This document shows positions 18,979-29,850 of a DNA stretch of 64,000 bases, piece by piece. How positions within the stretch are numbered: position 1 is the first letter of the stretch; every line of letters begins with the position of its first letter. The notes under the pieces are model-generated. The model was not told the DNA's origin and made no database searches. It saw only the letters and a program-made list of their open reading frames with translations. Source of the DNA: Betaproteobacteria bacterium (GTDB lineage Bacteria; Pseudomonadota; Gammaproteobacteria; Burkholderiales; Burkholderiaceae_F); contig BOKW01000004.1 in assembly GCA_016861185.1 (NCBI GenBank), positions 1 to 64,000 of the forward strand, in the 5' to 3' direction. A program made the translations under genes and the position numbers.

Positions 18979-19569
18979 TCACCTGCCCAATCGTCGCGCG
19001 CTGGCGCGCATTTCGCTCACGAACGCCTCGAACGCAGCGTCGCTGCGGCCGGCGCGGCGCAGGTCGATGTTGGCGGCTAGATCCTCAGCGTACTCGACGC
19101 CTCCGAGCAATGGCTCCACGCCGGCAGCGCGGATCGCGTCGTTCAGAAGCCGTTTGTAGCGGTCCTTCTCGCACTTGAGGTCGGGCGCGCCGCAGCCTTG
19201 CCCGAGCACGGTCTTGAATGCGGCGCCGTCGAGAAGGTACCAGCGCTCGATGTGCGGGTCCGGGACGGCGCGGATCAGCCGGTCCCGCAGAGCTTCTCCT
19301 GCCTGCTCGTCGATCGACTGCCGGCGGGATTCCGCGCCGTGACAGTTTGCGTCGAGCGCGACCACGACGAGATCCGGCGGATCGATCAGCCCACGTTCCA
19401 CCTGCCGAGCAAAGGATCGCAGTTCCTTCAGAACCATCGGCAGTCCCCCGAAGTTGCTGCGCACACGAAGCGCAACCGGGTGCCCCTCCTCCCGGACGAT
19501 GCGTTGCACCAGTGCCCCAACCAAGCGCTCCTGAGCGTCGTCCTCGGCGATCAGCATCAGCTCAGCCAT
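18979..19569 (-). CDS. Toprim-like small protein (DUF4276/RloB-like), partner of the ATPase
   Basis: A 196-residue protein. Residues 2-15 ([16 protein letters not shown]) fit the first Toprim strand and its Glu, DLVVVALDANCHG fits the second acidic motif, and DPHIERWYLLD matches the conserved E-x-W late motif of RloB/DUF4276 proteins. Toprim domains cut or nick nucleic acid with metal ions. The ATG at 19569 overlaps the upstream ATPase stop by 8 bases. A separately encoded Toprim next to an AAA_21 ATPase is the layout of OLD-like, RloAB and retron/PARIS-type pairs, so it probably works with the preceding gene product. Assignment is by motif order only. Confidence 0.65.
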   Translation of the reverse strand: MAELMLIAEDDAQERLVGALVQRIVREEGHPVALRVRSNFGGLPMVLKELRSFARQVERGLIDPPDLVVVALDANCHGAESRRQSIDEQAGEALRDRLIRAVPDPHIERWYLLDGAAFKTVLGQGCGAPDLKCEKDRYKRLLNDAIRAAGVEPLLGGVEYAEDLAANIDLRRAGRSDAAFEAFVSEMRASARRLGR

Positions 19570-20857
19570 CGAAGTCCCCGCGGATCATGCGGGCTGACAC
19601 CGGCTCGGGTTCCTCGTCTTCGTCGAGCGCGCGATCGATCCGCTCGCGCCTGAACACCGGTCCGATGTCGTCGAAGTGCTCGACGGCCGTGCCAGTGTCC
19701 CGGCGGCGGCAGACATACAGGCTCTCGGGCGGCAGCAGATCGGGCAGCAGCGGCGAATGCGTCGTGACGACGAACTGGGTGTTGCCGCTCGCTGCCCGGG
19801 TCTTGAGGAACTCAGCCAGCAAGCGGATGCGGCGCGGGTGGATGCCGTTTTCCGGCTCCTCGAACGCGATCAGCGTCGACGGCTCCTTGCTGCTCGCCAC
19901 CGCCAGCAGGCCGAGCATGCGCAATGTGCCCTCGGAGACGAGGCGAGCAGGCACGGAAATTCCATCTTCCTGCAGCTTCAGCTCGACTTCGCCGATCGCG
20001 TTCGGCGCCACGTCGATGCCTTCGACCCGCGGCACCAGCGTCCGCAGCGCCTTCTCGATCGCCGTGAACTGCCGCGGATCGACCGCGCGCAGGGTGTTCA
20101 GGAAAGCGGCGAGCTCCTCGCCCATCAGCCCGATGTGCCGGACCTCCTTGACCGGGTTCACTGCGCGCATCCGCTCGCGCGGCTCGAAGTAGAAGAACGA
20201 CCAGTCGTCCAGCTCCTGGCGAAACGCGGTGATGTGCGGGTAGTGCGGCGGATACAGCGGCCGTGACACCAGCGTGTGATCGAGGCCGAGCTCGTGGTAA
20301 GTCGGATGCGCCTGGCCTTCGAGACGCAGGTGCAGCCGCTGCCCCTGTCGCTCCAGGAACGCGTTGCGCGAAGCCTTGACTTGGCCGTCCTCGCGCAGCG
20401 CTGCCAAAGATTCATCGGCGACCCGCAGGATCCCGGAGCGCGGCAGGATCTCGACCCGCAGCCGGTAGCGCAGCAATTTCTCCTTGACGGCGCCGGTGCG
20501 CTTGCCGTCGCCGCCGTTGCCGGAGCGCATCTCGGCGATCTGCTGCTCGACGCGTTCGACGGTGCGCGGCGACAGCTCGACATCCACTTCCATCTCGAAG
20601 TCGAGCTTCTCCTTCTTCAAGGCCCCGGCAATCCCCTCGGCCCCGAAAGAGAAGGATTCCAGTGGCGTGCCGCGGTAAGGCGGCTCGAATGCGTCCTTCA
20701 GCGTACGGCTGGTCACCATCTGCGACAGGAGCTGCAGCGCGTCGAGAAAATTGCTCTTGCCCGCGGCATTCGGACCGAACAGCACCGAGAGCGGACGCAG
20801 TTCGACAGCGACATCGCGCAGCGACTTGTAGCCGCGAATCCGCACGCGACGGATCAC
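19562..20857 (-). CDS. OLD/RloA-like AAA_21 ATPase
   Basis: A 431-residue ATPase of the ABC/SMC-like AAA_21 class. The start is [16 protein letters not shown], then Walker [16 protein letters not shown] near residue 30, a central coiled or lid region, the signature [14 protein letters not shown], Walker [16 protein letters not shown] with the catalytic Glu, and the H-loop [11 protein letters not shown]. The GTG at 20857 overlaps the methylase stop as GTGA, and homology begins with the first residues. Relatives such as RloA, OLD and PrrD-type proteins use ATP binding to control a nuclease or toxin in phage defence. Here the likely partner is the Toprim-like gene that overlaps its 3' end. Confidence 0.85.
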   Translation of the reverse strand: MIRRVRIRGYKSLRDVAVELRPLSVLFGPNAAGKSNFLDALQLLSQMVTSRTLKDAFEPPYRGTPLESFSFGAEGIAGALKKEKLDFEMEVDVELSPRTVERVEQQIAEMRSGNGGDGKRTGAVKEKLLRYRLRVEILPRSGILRVADESLAALREDGQVKASRNAFLERQGQRLHLRLEGQAHPTYHELGLDHTLVSRPLYPPHYPHITAFRQELDDWSFFYFEPRERMRAVNPVKEVRHIGLMGEELAAFLNTLRAVDPRQFTAIEKALRTLVPRVEGIDVAPNAIGEVELKLQEDGISVPARLVSEGTLRMLGLLAVASSKEPSTLIAFEEPENGIHPRRIRLLAEFLKTRAASGNTQFVVTTHSPLLPDLLPPESLYVCRRRDTGTAVEHFDDIGPVFRRERIDRALDEDEEPEPVSARMIRGDFDG

Positions 20858-23745
20858 AGCAGCGCTCCTTGCGCCGGCGACTCGGCGCGCAAGGCGGATT
20901 CTCCCGCAAGCCGCACGATCTCCGGCCAGCTTTGCACGAGCGCGTTGTACGACAGCGCCTCCGCGGCGCGCTTCTTGCGCTCGCAGATCGTGTACAGGCG
21001 ATAGGCCAGTTCGCGCGCGGTTTCGGCTTTCGTGCCGAGCTTGGCGACGAGTTCGGCGGCGGCAGCTTCGCCGCCGGCTTCGAGCGCGCGCACAAGCTGG
21101 TGCACGGTTTCCCAGGCGGTTAGGCGGGCGTCTTCGGCGGGATCCCAGTCGGCGGGCAGTTCGTCGGGCTTGAGCAGTCGGACCTTGCCGCGCGCCGACT
21201 TCACGATACCGGCTTCCTTCATGCCTTCGACGCTGGTGTTCTTGGCCTTCGACAGCGTCTCGGCCACGCCGTATTCGCCTTCGGCGAAGCCATGCTGCTC
21301 GAACCACGCCAGCGCCCAGCGGCTGTCGGCGTCGAAGTCGCCCTCCTGTTCGGCCAGTGCTTCGTCGAGGGTCTGATTGATCAGCGCGAGCGCCTCCCGC
21401 ACGGACATCGGCTTGCCTTCGGCGTCGAGCACTTTCGCGTAGCAGGTGAAGACCGCCATTCCGGGGCCGATCGCGGCCTGCGCCAGATCGACCGGGGCGA
21501 TGTTGCCGCGTTGCAGGTGTGCGAGCGCGGCGGGCAGTTCCGACTTCAGCGCGGTGAGGAATTCGCGACGGGTGACGGTGGGGGCGTTCGCAGGGCGCGG
21601 GCGGCAGACGAGAACGATGCTGGAGGCGAGGGCGTTCGCGTCGATACCCACCTGGCGATTGTCACCTTCAGTGCGCACGGGCCACGTACCCGTGATCGCG
21701 AGGCCGGCGCGGATGACCGCGTCGAGGAACGTCTCCCAGCCCGTGCTGGCGGTTCCAGTACCGATCTCGTGCTCAGCCTGCTTGAACGCGTAATAGATCG
21801 TCAGCGGATAGACAGAGTGCGCCCCCTCGGCGAGAAGGTGCATTGCCCGCGTCATTCCGTGGAGGAAGAAGGCCTCCGCCTTTTCTTTGCTCCCATGCCG
21901 GTAGGGCGTCGCGACGAGTTCCTCAACTTTAGGCACGGCAAGCGTCGCAAATAACTCGGGGAAGACGGGCCGCAGTGTCCGACGCAACCAGACGTAGAAG
22001 AAGTCGGACAAGTCCGCGTAGCCGATGTTGTCGAAGTAGGGCGGGTCCGTGCTTCGGATCGCAATCCGATCCGAGATCGAATGGTCACCCGCTGCGTCGG
22101 CTAACACTGCCTGCCCCTTTCCGCTCATAAGCGCGATCGACACAACCGAAGCGATCACCTCTACGCACTCGGCAAAGCCCGCGCTTGACCCGCCAAAAAA
22201 CGAACCCTCGGCGAAGTCCCAACTCATCGGGATCGCTTGTTTCGCCAAACTCGATCGCATGGCGCTGTCCTTGGGTCGCCATGTCGCAATGGTCGAGTTG
22301 TAGTCGGCGGCACGGGACAGGACAAAGGTCAGGTACACCGCTACTGCCTCCGCGTACGCCGCCGCGCCGGTGCCACCCTCGCGCAGCGGCTTGCCGTCGT
22401 CGGCCATGCCGGCGGCCAGCGCGTCGCGCTTCGCCCGCTCGCGCGCTTCGGCCACGAGGTCGGAGAAGGTCGTCAGCGCCACGAGCTGGCGCGGCGTGAA
22501 GAGGTCGCCGTAGGTCTTGAGCCCGTAAAGCGGCGGAGAAAACCACCGCGGGTTGTCCGGCATCGCAACTTCTGGCTTCCACTCCGGCTTCGCCTTGCGT
22601 GCCGTCGCTTCGTGCTCTGCCGTCGGCGCGAGGTACACCCGCCCGCGCTCGCCTTCGGCCACGATCGCCATCAGCCGCGCACTCATGCGACCAGCGTTAG
22701 CCTCCGCATAAGTGTAGTCGGGCGCGATCGGCGTGCCCGACATCACGCACTGGAAGTTCGCGCCGCGCGACAGCTTGGTGCCGTTCTTCGCCGCCTCCGC
22801 ATCCTTCGGCTTGCCGACCTTGACCGTGAAGCGGTAGCCGCCGCCTTCGATCACCGGCTCGACGTACGCCTCCTTGCCGGGCTTGGTCGACAGCATGAAG
22901 GTCGAGGCGAGCGGCACGTCGACGTTGGCGAACGCCGGGTTCGGGCTCTTGACGGTGCGCGCCCACAGCCACGCGATCACGGTGAGCTTGCGGCCCACCA
23001 GCGGCTTGAGGTCCTTGCGGTCCTTCGCCATCTCGGCCGTGATCTCGATCTTCGGGTACAGGTGCCCGATGCGCTTCTCGGCCTCGTGGCGCATCCACTG
23101 GCCGTAGTAGCGCACGTCTTCGGCCAGCCCCTGCGCGCCGCGCCAGGTGCGGCCGACCAGATCCTTGGCTTTGCGCGACTCGGGATTGACCGGCGGACGA
23201 GCAGCGAACTTCGGCGGGATCTCGATCATCGCCTTGTTGATCAGCACCGCCACCGGGTTCAGGTCCGACGCATAGGCGTCCAGCCCCAACCGTTGTGCCT
23301 CTAGCGGCAGCGCGCCGCTGCCGGCAAACGGATCGTGAAAGGCAGGCAGCTTCTTGCGGTCGAACAGTTCCTTCGCGCGCGGGTGATCCGCGTTGTCCGC
23401 GCAGGCGCGCCGCCAGCTCGTCCAGATCTCGTCGCGCGCGGCGGCAAGCACAACCTCATTGTTGGTGTTCTCCCACCGCACAAGTTCTTCGATGATGTTG
23501 AACAGCCGCTTGCGCTCCTTCTCCTGCGCCTTCTCAGTGGGGAAGAGGTCGGGCAGCGACGACGGATCGTCAACCATCTGCGCGAAGATCACTGCGCGCG
23601 CCGCGGCGACAGGCCTTTGCGCCCACCACTTGTGCAGCCCGGTTGGGTAGCCCTTTGGCGCCTTACGCTTGCGCAGCGAGCCTTCGTCATTGATGGCGCG
23701 CAGCGGGAGAGCGACTTCGATGAGTTTCTTTCTTGTCGTGGTCAT
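20854..23745 (-). CDS. DUF1156 adenine-specific DNA methyltransferase
   Basis: A 963-residue protein of the COG1743 class. The N-terminal DUF1156 starts [17 protein letters not shown] and [11 protein letters not shown]-adenosylmethionine binding is at [14 protein letters not shown] near residue 137, and the catalytic motif [10 protein letters not shown] (N6-adenine type) is near residue 567. The roughly 400-residue spacing between the two motifs, and a late helical C-terminus, are typical of this large class. It overlaps its upstream neighbour by one base (TGATG) and the downstream ATPase by GTGA. The likely role is to methylate host DNA so that the operon's effectors spare it. The recognition site cannot be read from sequence. 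Confidence 0.88.
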   Translation of the reverse strand: MTTTRKKLIEVALPLRAINDEGSLRKRKAPKGYPTGLHKWWAQRPVAAARAVIFAQMVDDPSSLPDLFPTEKAQEKERKRLFNIIEELVRWENTNNEVVLAAARDEIWTSWRRACADNADHPRAKELFDRKKLPAFHDPFAGSGALPLEAQRLGLDAYASDLNPVAVLINKAMIEIPPKFAARPPVNPESRKAKDLVGRTWRGAQGLAEDVRYYGQWMRHEAEKRIGHLYPKIEITAEMAKDRKDLKPLVGRKLTVIAWLWARTVKSPNPAFANVDVPLASTFMLSTKPGKEAYVEPVIEGGGYRFTVKVGKPKDAEAAKNGTKLSRGANFQCVMSGTPIAPDYTYAEANAGRMSARLMAIVAEGERGRVYLAPTAEHEATARKAKPEWKPEVAMPDNPRWFSPPLYGLKTYGDLFTPRQLVALTTFSDLVAEARERAKRDALAAGMADDGKPLREGGTGAAAYAEAVAVYLTFVLSRAADYNSTIATWRPKDSAMRSSLAKQAIPMSWDFAEGSFFGGSSAGFAECVEVIASVVSIALMSGKGQAVLADAAGDHSISDRIAIRSTDPPYFDNIGYADLSDFFYVWLRRTLRPVFPELFATLAVPKVEELVATPYRHGSKEKAEAFFLHGMTRAMHLLAEGAHSVYPLTIYYAFKQAEHEIGTGTASTGWETFLDAVIRAGLAITGTWPVRTEGDNRQVGIDANALASSIVLVCRPRPANAPTVTRREFLTALKSELPAALAHLQRGNIAPVDLAQAAIGPGMAVFTCYAKVLDAEGKPMSVREALALINQTLDEALAEQEGDFDADSRWALAWFEQHGFAEGEYGVAETLSKAKNTSVEGMKEAGIVKSARGKVRLLKPDELPADWDPAEDARLTAWETVHQLVRALEAGGEAAAAELVAKLGTKAETARELAYRLYTICERKKRAAEALSYNALVQSWPEIVRLAGESALRAESPAQGALL

Positions 23746-25469
23746 CAGGTCATCGAGTTGTCGAGATGCGAGGGCAACCAGCCGACGACGACCGTCTCGG
23801 TTTCGTCGTCCCAGAAGTAGTAGAGCCGGAAGCTGCGCGCTTCGTCGTGAGCGACTCCGCGCTTTAAGTGGCGGTCGAGCACGCGCGGCTGCCCACCGTA
23901 GTTCACCGTGTACAGATCGCGACGCGTGCGTGTGGCCTCGCCGACGAGGCAATCTTCCAGTTGCAGCTCGCGGCAGGCTTTCTCGTAGGCGGCCTTGCGT
24001 TGGGCGCCGCCTTCACGGCGCATCGGAACGTAGTGATCGCGCAACAATAGCAGCGCCTGATAGATCAGCTTCGGCTCCGCCAGCTTCGACTTTTGCACGC
24101 CGCGGTAGGCGCGGTTGTGCAGCGTGACCGCGCCGGCAAGATGCTCCCGGCACCACACGTCAAAACCCCCAAGTGTCTCGGGTATGGGGGCCTTTGGGAC
24201 CGCTTTGGCGGCTTGGTTCAGCCGGGAATGCAGGACGCGAATGCGCTCGCGCAGATCGAAGGCTTCGCTTCGCAGGTCGTCGACCTGTTGCTGTGCGAGG
24301 TCGCGCTCGCGTTCCAGGGCGGCGAGCTGGCTGGCAAAACGTTCACGCTCGTCCCGCAGCTCGTTGGTCAGCCGCTGGTTGTCGTCTTCAAAGAGCTTCA
24401 GCAGCTCAGCCTGCGAGCCGCCCTCGGCAATCAGCTTTCTGCGCTCGTGCTGGGCCGCGATCTGGCGTACGGCACTAAACGAGGGTACCTCTTCTTCTCG
24501 GTCAGCAGCGGCGACCGTGTATGCCAACACTTGGTCGACGAGCCACTTGGCAAACGCCGCAGTGCCACCCTCTCTACGCGCAACCCACTCGGGCAAGTAG
24601 AGGGGGTGCCGCCTCGGCGAGTCGCGCCAGCGACTGAAACCGGGGCGATACATGCGCACGGCCTGCCGAAAGACCGACATCTCCCGTCCAGTACGGTCCG
24701 TCAGGGCGAAGCTCGCGTCGGAGGTCAGTACGCGCACATGGGCCGCGATGCATGTGTCCTTTAGAAACTGCCGAACATCGAACAGTGTCTGACCGGCATC
24801 CGCGCTTCGTTCAGGCAGTGCGCAAACGACGACAGGGAGTCGCCGGGTTGGCCGCTCCAGCAAGTCGATCAACTCATCGACTTGCTCCTCCGTATCGACG
24901 ACATACGGCGCATCCCATCCGACCGATTCGCCATCCACGACGAATGGCCCCGTGGACATGACTTCGCGAACGAGACCCGGGATCGTGCGCTCGTACTCCG
25001 GATTGTCGCCGCGGGAGGTGCAGATCAGCCGGGAACCGAAGAGCACTTCGCCGTTATCCGCCACGCCTTGGCAGATTTCGGTCACCCAGGTCCGCTGTGC
25101 GATCTCCTTGTCGGCATCATCGATCCGCGCAGCCCAGAAGCGGGGCTCATCTAGGGACACGGCGGTCACGCGTTGGGCGCCAACCTCGACGAGCTCGAAC
25201 GACTTTATCTGCCAAGCTTCTTTAGGCAGCTTCCGTCCGGCACGTCGAGCCATCCACTTGAGAACGGCCGTCGCGCTGGCCGCAAAGCGATCTCTGCCTT
25301 CGGCTGGTCGCAGCCGCAGCGTGACCTGACTCACCGGTTCGATCAGAGCGCGGCTCGTTCTCATGCGAGCCGAGACCTGGGCAAGCTGGGCTCGCAGCGT
25401 GTGATCTGCCGATGCGGCCTCCTGTGAAGGCGTCGTTTGCTTCGGCTTGGGTTGGCGTGCCTGTTTCAT
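23745..25469 (-). CDS. Unknown coiled-coil protein between SNF2 helicase and methylase
   Basis: A 574-residue protein with no domain I can name. Residues about 45-300 form a mixed alpha/beta region ([20 protein letters not shown] onward, with [10 protein letters not shown] near 225). Residues about 345-425 form a clear coiled coil ([20 protein letters not shown]). The C-terminal 130 residues ([20 protein letters not shown] onward) end in a beta-rich [20 protein letters not shown] segment that superficially recalls RelE/ParE-like or ParE-fold toxins. The ATG at 25469 shares one base with the helicase stop (TGATG); a TTG at 25472 is the alternative. It also shares one base with the methylase start, so it is an integral operon member. 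Function unknown. Confidence 0.65.
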   Translation of the reverse strand: MKQARQPKPKQTTPSQEAASADHTLRAQLAQVSARMRTSRALIEPVSQVTLRLRPAEGRDRFAASATAVLKWMARRAGRKLPKEAWQIKSFELVEVGAQRVTAVSLDEPRFWAARIDDADKEIAQRTWVTEICQGVADNGEVLFGSRLICTSRGDNPEYERTIPGLVREVMSTGPFVVDGESVGWDAPYVVDTEEQVDELIDLLERPTRRLPVVVCALPERSADAGQTLFDVRQFLKDTCIAAHVRVLTSDASFALTDRTGREMSVFRQAVRMYRPGFSRWRDSPRRHPLYLPEWVARREGGTAAFAKWLVDQVLAYTVAAADREEEVPSFSAVRQIAAQHERRKLIAEGGSQAELLKLFEDDNQRLTNELRDERERFASQLAALERERDLAQQQVDDLRSEAFDLRERIRVLHSRLNQAAKAVPKAPIPETLGGFDVWCREHLAGAVTLHNRAYRGVQKSKLAEPKLIYQALLLLRDHYVPMRREGGAQRKAAYEKACRELQLEDCLVGEATRTRRDLYTVNYGGQPRVLDRHLKRGVAHDEARSFRLYYFWDDETETVVVGWLPSHLDNSMT

Positions 25470-28400
25470 CAATGCGGCGGCTGTGCGCGGATCAAAAGTT
25501 CCGAAAGGCTGTAATTCACGCTCGTAACGCCGAAATCCGGCTCCCGCTGAAACGGCCGCCGAACGTAGTGCACGCGGTGCGTGTCGCCGTCGAACTCGAC
25601 GATCGCAAGGATGAAGTCGTCGGGCTTGTTCAGCGAGTACAGGATCTCGTTCTTGCTGACGGTGATCGTCGCGGCGCCGGCGACGCGGCCCTTGACTTCG
25701 ATGAAACGCAACTGCCCCTTTCCGGGCACGCGGCTCTCAATGTCGTAGCCGAGTTTCTCGAACTCTCGATCGACGGGCTCGTATCCCAGCCGGCGCTCAA
25801 CTTCCATGACAACCGCGCGCGCTTTGGCCGCTGCCGCCTGGCGATCCACCGATTCCATCTCGGCTGGTAACGGGCGCCCGGTCATCGCGGCGATCAGCCC
25901 GATCGGGACCACCAGCAACCCGCCCAGTACGACTGGCGGCAGCGGCGCGATTTGCCGTTCCAGCTTCAGTTCCGACAGTCGCTTTTCCAGCCGCGCCTGC
26001 AGAGCGTCGGCCCGTTTGAGCGCCTCGCCGGAGTTCAGCCGTGCATTCGGCCGGCCGGCCTGCTCTTGCTGCTTGAGCGTCTGCGCGCGGTGGTCCCAGT
26101 AGTTGATCTCTTTGGTCAGGCGGTCCTTGACGGCGGTTTCCGTCCTTTCGATCAGCGCGAGCTTGCGATCGCGCACCTCGCGCAGATGTTCCGGCACGAC
26201 AGTTGCAATCGCGTGCGCGACGGCCCTGTTCTCGATCTCGCGGCTAATCCACGCGCACTCAGGATGCGCAAGCAGTGCATCGAACTTCGGCTCGTCCTCC
26301 TTGAGCGGCCGGTAGTCGAGATACGGGGCGTAGTGCAGGTGACGGGCGTTGCTCTGCGCATCGATCTCCACGTACAGCACCCGGCGCGAAACCACGCGCT
26401 GCTCGCCGGTCCGGGTAAGGCTGCCGTCCTGGATGCTGTGTTCGAGGAAGAAGAGAACCCGGGGCGCCGTGCCCGGATCCCGTTCGTCGACGAGCACGGT
26501 GCCGCGGCGAAGCAGGTCGCGGTGTCTCTCAAGCGTTAAGTCCAGCGTCGCGTCGAGCAGCGGATGGCCGGGGCAGACGAATGCAGCGAGCGGCTGTCCG
26601 GGCGGTGCGACGAGCGGCTTTTCGAATGCGATGCGCTCGTAGCGCGGCAGCACCGGTTCGCGTACGCCGATCGCCCGATCGCGGTTGCGGATCGGCGCGG
26701 GAACGTGGCTCACTTCGTAGCGGCGCGGTTCGCGCTGCCGCGCTGTACCACCGAGGCGCTGGAAGGCTTCCAGAAAGAACGACTCGATGTAGTGCGGCTG
26801 CAGCCGCCGCGCTTCGGCGCGCTCCATTTCCTCGCGAATCCGGTACACGCGGCTCGCGTCCATCGCGTCGTGCGCAAGCGCGCGCTCCTCGAGCAAGTCT
26901 TGCAGCTTGGTGCGGTCCAACGCCTGATCGACCACCTGGTTCAGCCTGGCGCGCACGTCCGGTCGATCGCCGTAGCGGATGGCCGCGACGAGAAGTTCCT
27001 TCAGCGGACGGCCGTCGAAGACGAGCTTGCCGAGGACGTCGAACACCTGCCCGCCGAGCGCTTGGCGGGCTTCTTCAAGCTTTTCGAGCAGACGGCGATA
27101 CACGTCGCCTTCGCGCGTTTCTTCGGCGACCAGGTTCCACAGATGGCACACCTCGGTCTGGCCGATGCGGTGGATGCGGCCGAAGCGCTGTTCCAGCCGG
27201 TTGGGGTTCCACGGCAGGTCGTAGTTGACCATCAGGTGGGCGCGCTGCAGGTTGATGCCTTCGCCCGCGGCATCGGTGGCGACCAACACCTGCACGTGGG
27301 GATCGTGCTTGAACACCTCTTGCGCCTTGGCGCGCTCGTCACGCCCCATGCCGCCGTGAATGACGACGACGGCCTCGTCGGCTCCGAGCAGTGTGGCGAT
27401 CTTGCGCTTGAGGTAGTTCAGCGTGTCGCGGTGTTCGGTAAAGATGACGAGCTTCTGGCGCGGGGACGGCTTGAGCTTGGACGCACTGCCTGCCTCGTAC
27501 TCGGCGCCGGGCCCGGCAGCGCGGCCCGCGATCGCGGCCGGCGTGAAGATCTCGGCGAGCAGCCCGGCCAGTTCGTTCCACTTGCGGTCCTCGCCGCTGC
27601 GGCGAACTTGGCCGGCGAGCGCTTCGAGTCGCTTGAGCGTGTCGATCTCGGCCCGCAACTCGGCGAGCGTGCGTGCAGCCGTGGCTTGGTCGAGGACGTT
27701 TTCTTCGGTTTCTTCGACCTCGTTGTCGGGCGCGTCCTCAAGGTCTTCGACGTCGTCGGCATCCAGTTGCGGCGATTCGGCTGCGAGCACCGCGGCGACC
27801 TCATTGGCGCGCTGAAGCAGTTGCAGCTCGCGCAGCCGGCTTTCGAGCCGTTCACGCCGGCGACGCAGCGACTGGTAGATCGCCTCGGGCGAAGAGGCGA
27901 GCCGGCGCTGCAGGATCGTCAGCGCGAAGCCGACCGTTCCTGCCTGCTTGTTGTTGGCGAGCGCGTCGGCGCGGTTGAATTCGTCGCGGACATAGTTCGT
28001 CACTTCGCCGTAAAGCTGCGCCTCGGCATTCGAAAGCCGGTACGGCACGGTGTAGGCGCGGCGCTCGGGAAACAGCGGCTTGCCGTCGAACTTCAGCAGG
28101 CTCTCCTTGGTCATCCGCCGCATCAGGTCCGAGACATCGACCGTGTGTACGCCGTCGCGGAAGCGGCCCTCGAAGCGGTCGCCGTCGAGCAGCGCCAGGA
28201 AGAGCTGGAAGTCGTCCTCGTTGCCGTTGTGCGGGGTGGCGGTCATCAGGAGGAAGTGCCGCGTCAGTCCCGACAGGAGTTGCCCGAGCTTGTAGCGCTT
28301 GGTGTACTTGATCTCGCCGCCGAAGAAGGTGGCCGACATCTTGTGCGCTTCGTCGCAGACGATGAGGTCCCAGCGGCAATCGGACGCAGCGAGCTTGGCT

Positions 28401-29047
28401 TGCACGTCTTCGTTGCGCGAAAGCTTGTCCAGGCGCGCGATGACGAGATCGGCTTCGAGAAACCAGTTGCCGGTGCGGGCGGCTTCGAGTTTGTCGTTGG
28501 TTAGGATCTCGAACGGCAGGTGAAAGCGCGTGTAAAGCTCGTCCTGCCACTGTTCCGCCAAGCTGCCGGGGCAAACGACGAGGCAGCGCTGCAGATCGCC
28601 GCGGGCGATGAGCTCCTTCATCAGCAGGCCGGCCATGATGGTCTTGCCTGCGCCCGGGTCGTCAGCCAGCAGAAAGCGCAGCGGCTGCCGCTGCAGCATG
28701 GCCTCGTAAACGGCGGTGATCTGGTGCGGCAGCGGCTCGACGTTCGACGTGTGAATCGCGAGCAGCGGGTCGAACAGGTGCGCAAGGCGAATCCGTTGCG
28801 CTTCGGCCACCAGACGGAACAGCGCGCCGTCGCCGTCGAAGCTCCACGGCCGGCCTTGCTCGACGATCTCGAGCCGCGGTTCGTCGTGCCGGTAGAGAAG
28901 TTGGTTGGCGACCTTGCCGGTCTGGGTTTTGTAAGTCAGCTCCAGCGCCTCGGAGCCGTACCACTGGACGCTGACGACTTTGACCAGCGTATCCGGCAGG
29001 ATGCCCCGCAAGGCGGCGTTCGGTTTCAGTTCTTCGAGCTTTGCCAT
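25469..29047 (-). CDS. SNF2-family helicase with C-terminal DUF3883 domain
   Basis: A 1192-residue enzyme. The first RecA domain has LLADDPGAGKTIMAGLLMK (Walker A Lys near residue 135) and IVCDEAHKM near 232. The second RecA domain has motif VI QRFGRIHRIGQ. Between them are long insertions, one acidic (VEDLEDAPDNEVEETEENV). The last 110 residues are DUF3883: RRLGYEPVDREFEKLGYDIE, then LRFIEVKGR, a nuclease-like ExK site. It probably moves along DNA and couples ATP hydrolysis to recognition or cleavage of foreign DNA. DrmD of DISARM is also an SNF2 helicase, but the domain make-up should be compared. ATG 29047 is preferred over an upstream start at 29095 because homology starts there. Confidence 0.87.
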   Translation of the reverse strand: MAKLEELKPNAALRGILPDTLVKVVSVQWYGSEALELTYKTQTGKVANQLLYRHDEPRLEIVEQGRPWSFDGDGALFRLVAEAQRIRLAHLFDPLLAIHTSNVEPLPHQITAVYEAMLQRQPLRFLLADDPGAGKTIMAGLLMKELIARGDLQRCLVVCPGSLAEQWQDELYTRFHLPFEILTNDKLEAARTGNWFLEADLVIARLDKLSRNEDVQAKLAASDCRWDLIVCDEAHKMSATFFGGEIKYTKRYKLGQLLSGLTRHFLLMTATPHNGNEDDFQLFLALLDGDRFEGRFRDGVHTVDVSDLMRRMTKESLLKFDGKPLFPERRAYTVPYRLSNAEAQLYGEVTNYVRDEFNRADALANNKQAGTVGFALTILQRRLASSPEAIYQSLRRRRERLESRLRELQLLQRANEVAAVLAAESPQLDADDVEDLEDAPDNEVEETEENVLDQATAARTLAELRAEIDTLKRLEALAGQVRRSGEDRKWNELAGLLAEIFTPAAIAGRAAGPGAEYEAGSASKLKPSPRQKLVIFTEHRDTLNYLKRKIATLLGADEAVVVIHGGMGRDERAKAQEVFKHDPHVQVLVATDAAGEGINLQRAHLMVNYDLPWNPNRLEQRFGRIHRIGQTEVCHLWNLVAEETREGDVYRRLLEKLEEARQALGGQVFDVLGKLVFDGRPLKELLVAAIRYGDRPDVRARLNQVVDQALDRTKLQDLLEERALAHDAMDASRVYRIREEMERAEARRLQPHYIESFFLEAFQRLGGTARQREPRRYEVSHVPAPIRNRDRAIGVREPVLPRYERIAFEKPLVAPPGQPLAAFVCPGHPLLDATLDLTLERHRDLLRRGTVLVDERDPGTAPRVLFFLEHSIQDGSLTRTGEQRVVSRRVLYVEIDAQSNARHLHYAPYLDYRPLKEDEPKFDALLAHPECAWISREIENRAVAHAIATVVPEHLREVRDRKLALIERTETAVKDRLTKEINYWDHRAQTLKQQEQAGRPNARLNSGEALKRADALQARLEKRLSELKLERQIAPLPPVVLGGLLVVPIGLIAAMTGRPLPAEMESVDRQAAAAKARAVVMEVERRLGYEPVDREFEKLGYDIESRVPGKGQLRFIEVKGRVAGAATITVSKNEILYSLNKPDDFILAIVEFDGDTHRVHYVRRPFQREPDFGVTSVNYSLSELLIRAQPPH

Positions 29048-29178
29048 CCGGCTGATGCTTGCGCTACTCCGAGTCCGCGCGGCCGAGCCATGCACAGTTC
29101 ATCGTGGACGATTGTGAGTTTGCCAGCATTCCCCGAGGACTTCGAGAAAGCGGCCGCAGCGGTGTGGAAATCGGGCGA

Positions 29179-29850
29179 TCAGCCGGTAGCCGCCCGCAGC
29201 ACCACCTCCGCCACGATCCCGATCCGCTCCGCCCCGGTGACGCCGGCAGTTGCGTCGTTGGCGTCGCGTGCCTCGAGGGCCATCGAGAACGCCACGTCGT
29301 CGTCGCTCCGATAGGTGCCCTTCGACGTGCGCCGGTCCGCGAGTCCGCTCGCGGCGCCGAAGCCGATGCTGCCGATGCGCCACGCGCGGCCCGTCCACGC
29401 CGCGAAGTCGGCCTGGTGCTGCTTGATCTGCTCGATGATCTCGGCCCGCAGCTCGTGCGCGACCTGGTTCAGCCGCGCAAAGGGCAGCGCGTAATCGATC
29501 TCCGGCTCGCCGAGCGACAGCCCTTCGCTGCTCGCCCGCCGTGCGCGCTCGTTCAGATTGAACACCTCCCGGTGCGGCACGCGCGCCCATGCGGTGAGCG
29601 TCACTCGCTCGTAGCCGACAGCCTCGCCATCGCGCCTGACCAGCGAGAACACCCAGTCGGCATCAATGAAGCGCTTCAGCGCGCCCCGGATGCGCCGGTC
29701 CAGTTCCGACTGGTCAAGCTGTGCCGTGCTGACGAGCAGCGTCACCGGAACGGCAACCCGCGCGTCCTCCTGCACGATCGTTCGCTGGGCCACCACGCGA
29801 TAGCGGATCTCGTCTTCCTGCGGGCGAAGGATGAATTCGGGCATGGACAT
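29179..29850 (-). CDS. Hypothetical protein at the head of the defence operon
   Basis: A 223-residue soluble protein from ATG 29850, which is preceded by GGAG at 6 bases. An internal Met at 29844 is an alternative. The middle is beta-rich (VPVTLLVSTAQLDQSELDRR, then VGYERVTLTAWARVP) and the C-terminus helical (RLNQVAHELRAEIIEQIKQ). I do not recognise a family. It is on the same strand as the helicase, with 131 bp between its stop and the helicase start, so it may be the first gene of the operon, though that gap could also hold the operon promoter. No DNA-binding motif is evident. Confidence 0.55.
   Translation of the reverse strand: MSMPEFILRPQEDEIRYRVVAQRTIVQEDARVAVPVTLLVSTAQLDQSELDRRIRGALKRFIDADWVFSLVRRDGEAVGYERVTLTAWARVPHREVFNLNERARRASSEGLSLGEPEIDYALPFARLNQVAHELRAEIIEQIKQHQADFAAWTGRAWRIGSIGFGAASGLADRRTSKGTYRSDDDVAFSMALEARDANDATAGVTGAERIGIVAEVVLRAATG

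Noticed and set aside
24173..24764. Open frames on the + strand within the coiled-coil gene
   Set aside because: They are antisense to a gene whose start and stop overlap its neighbours by one base.
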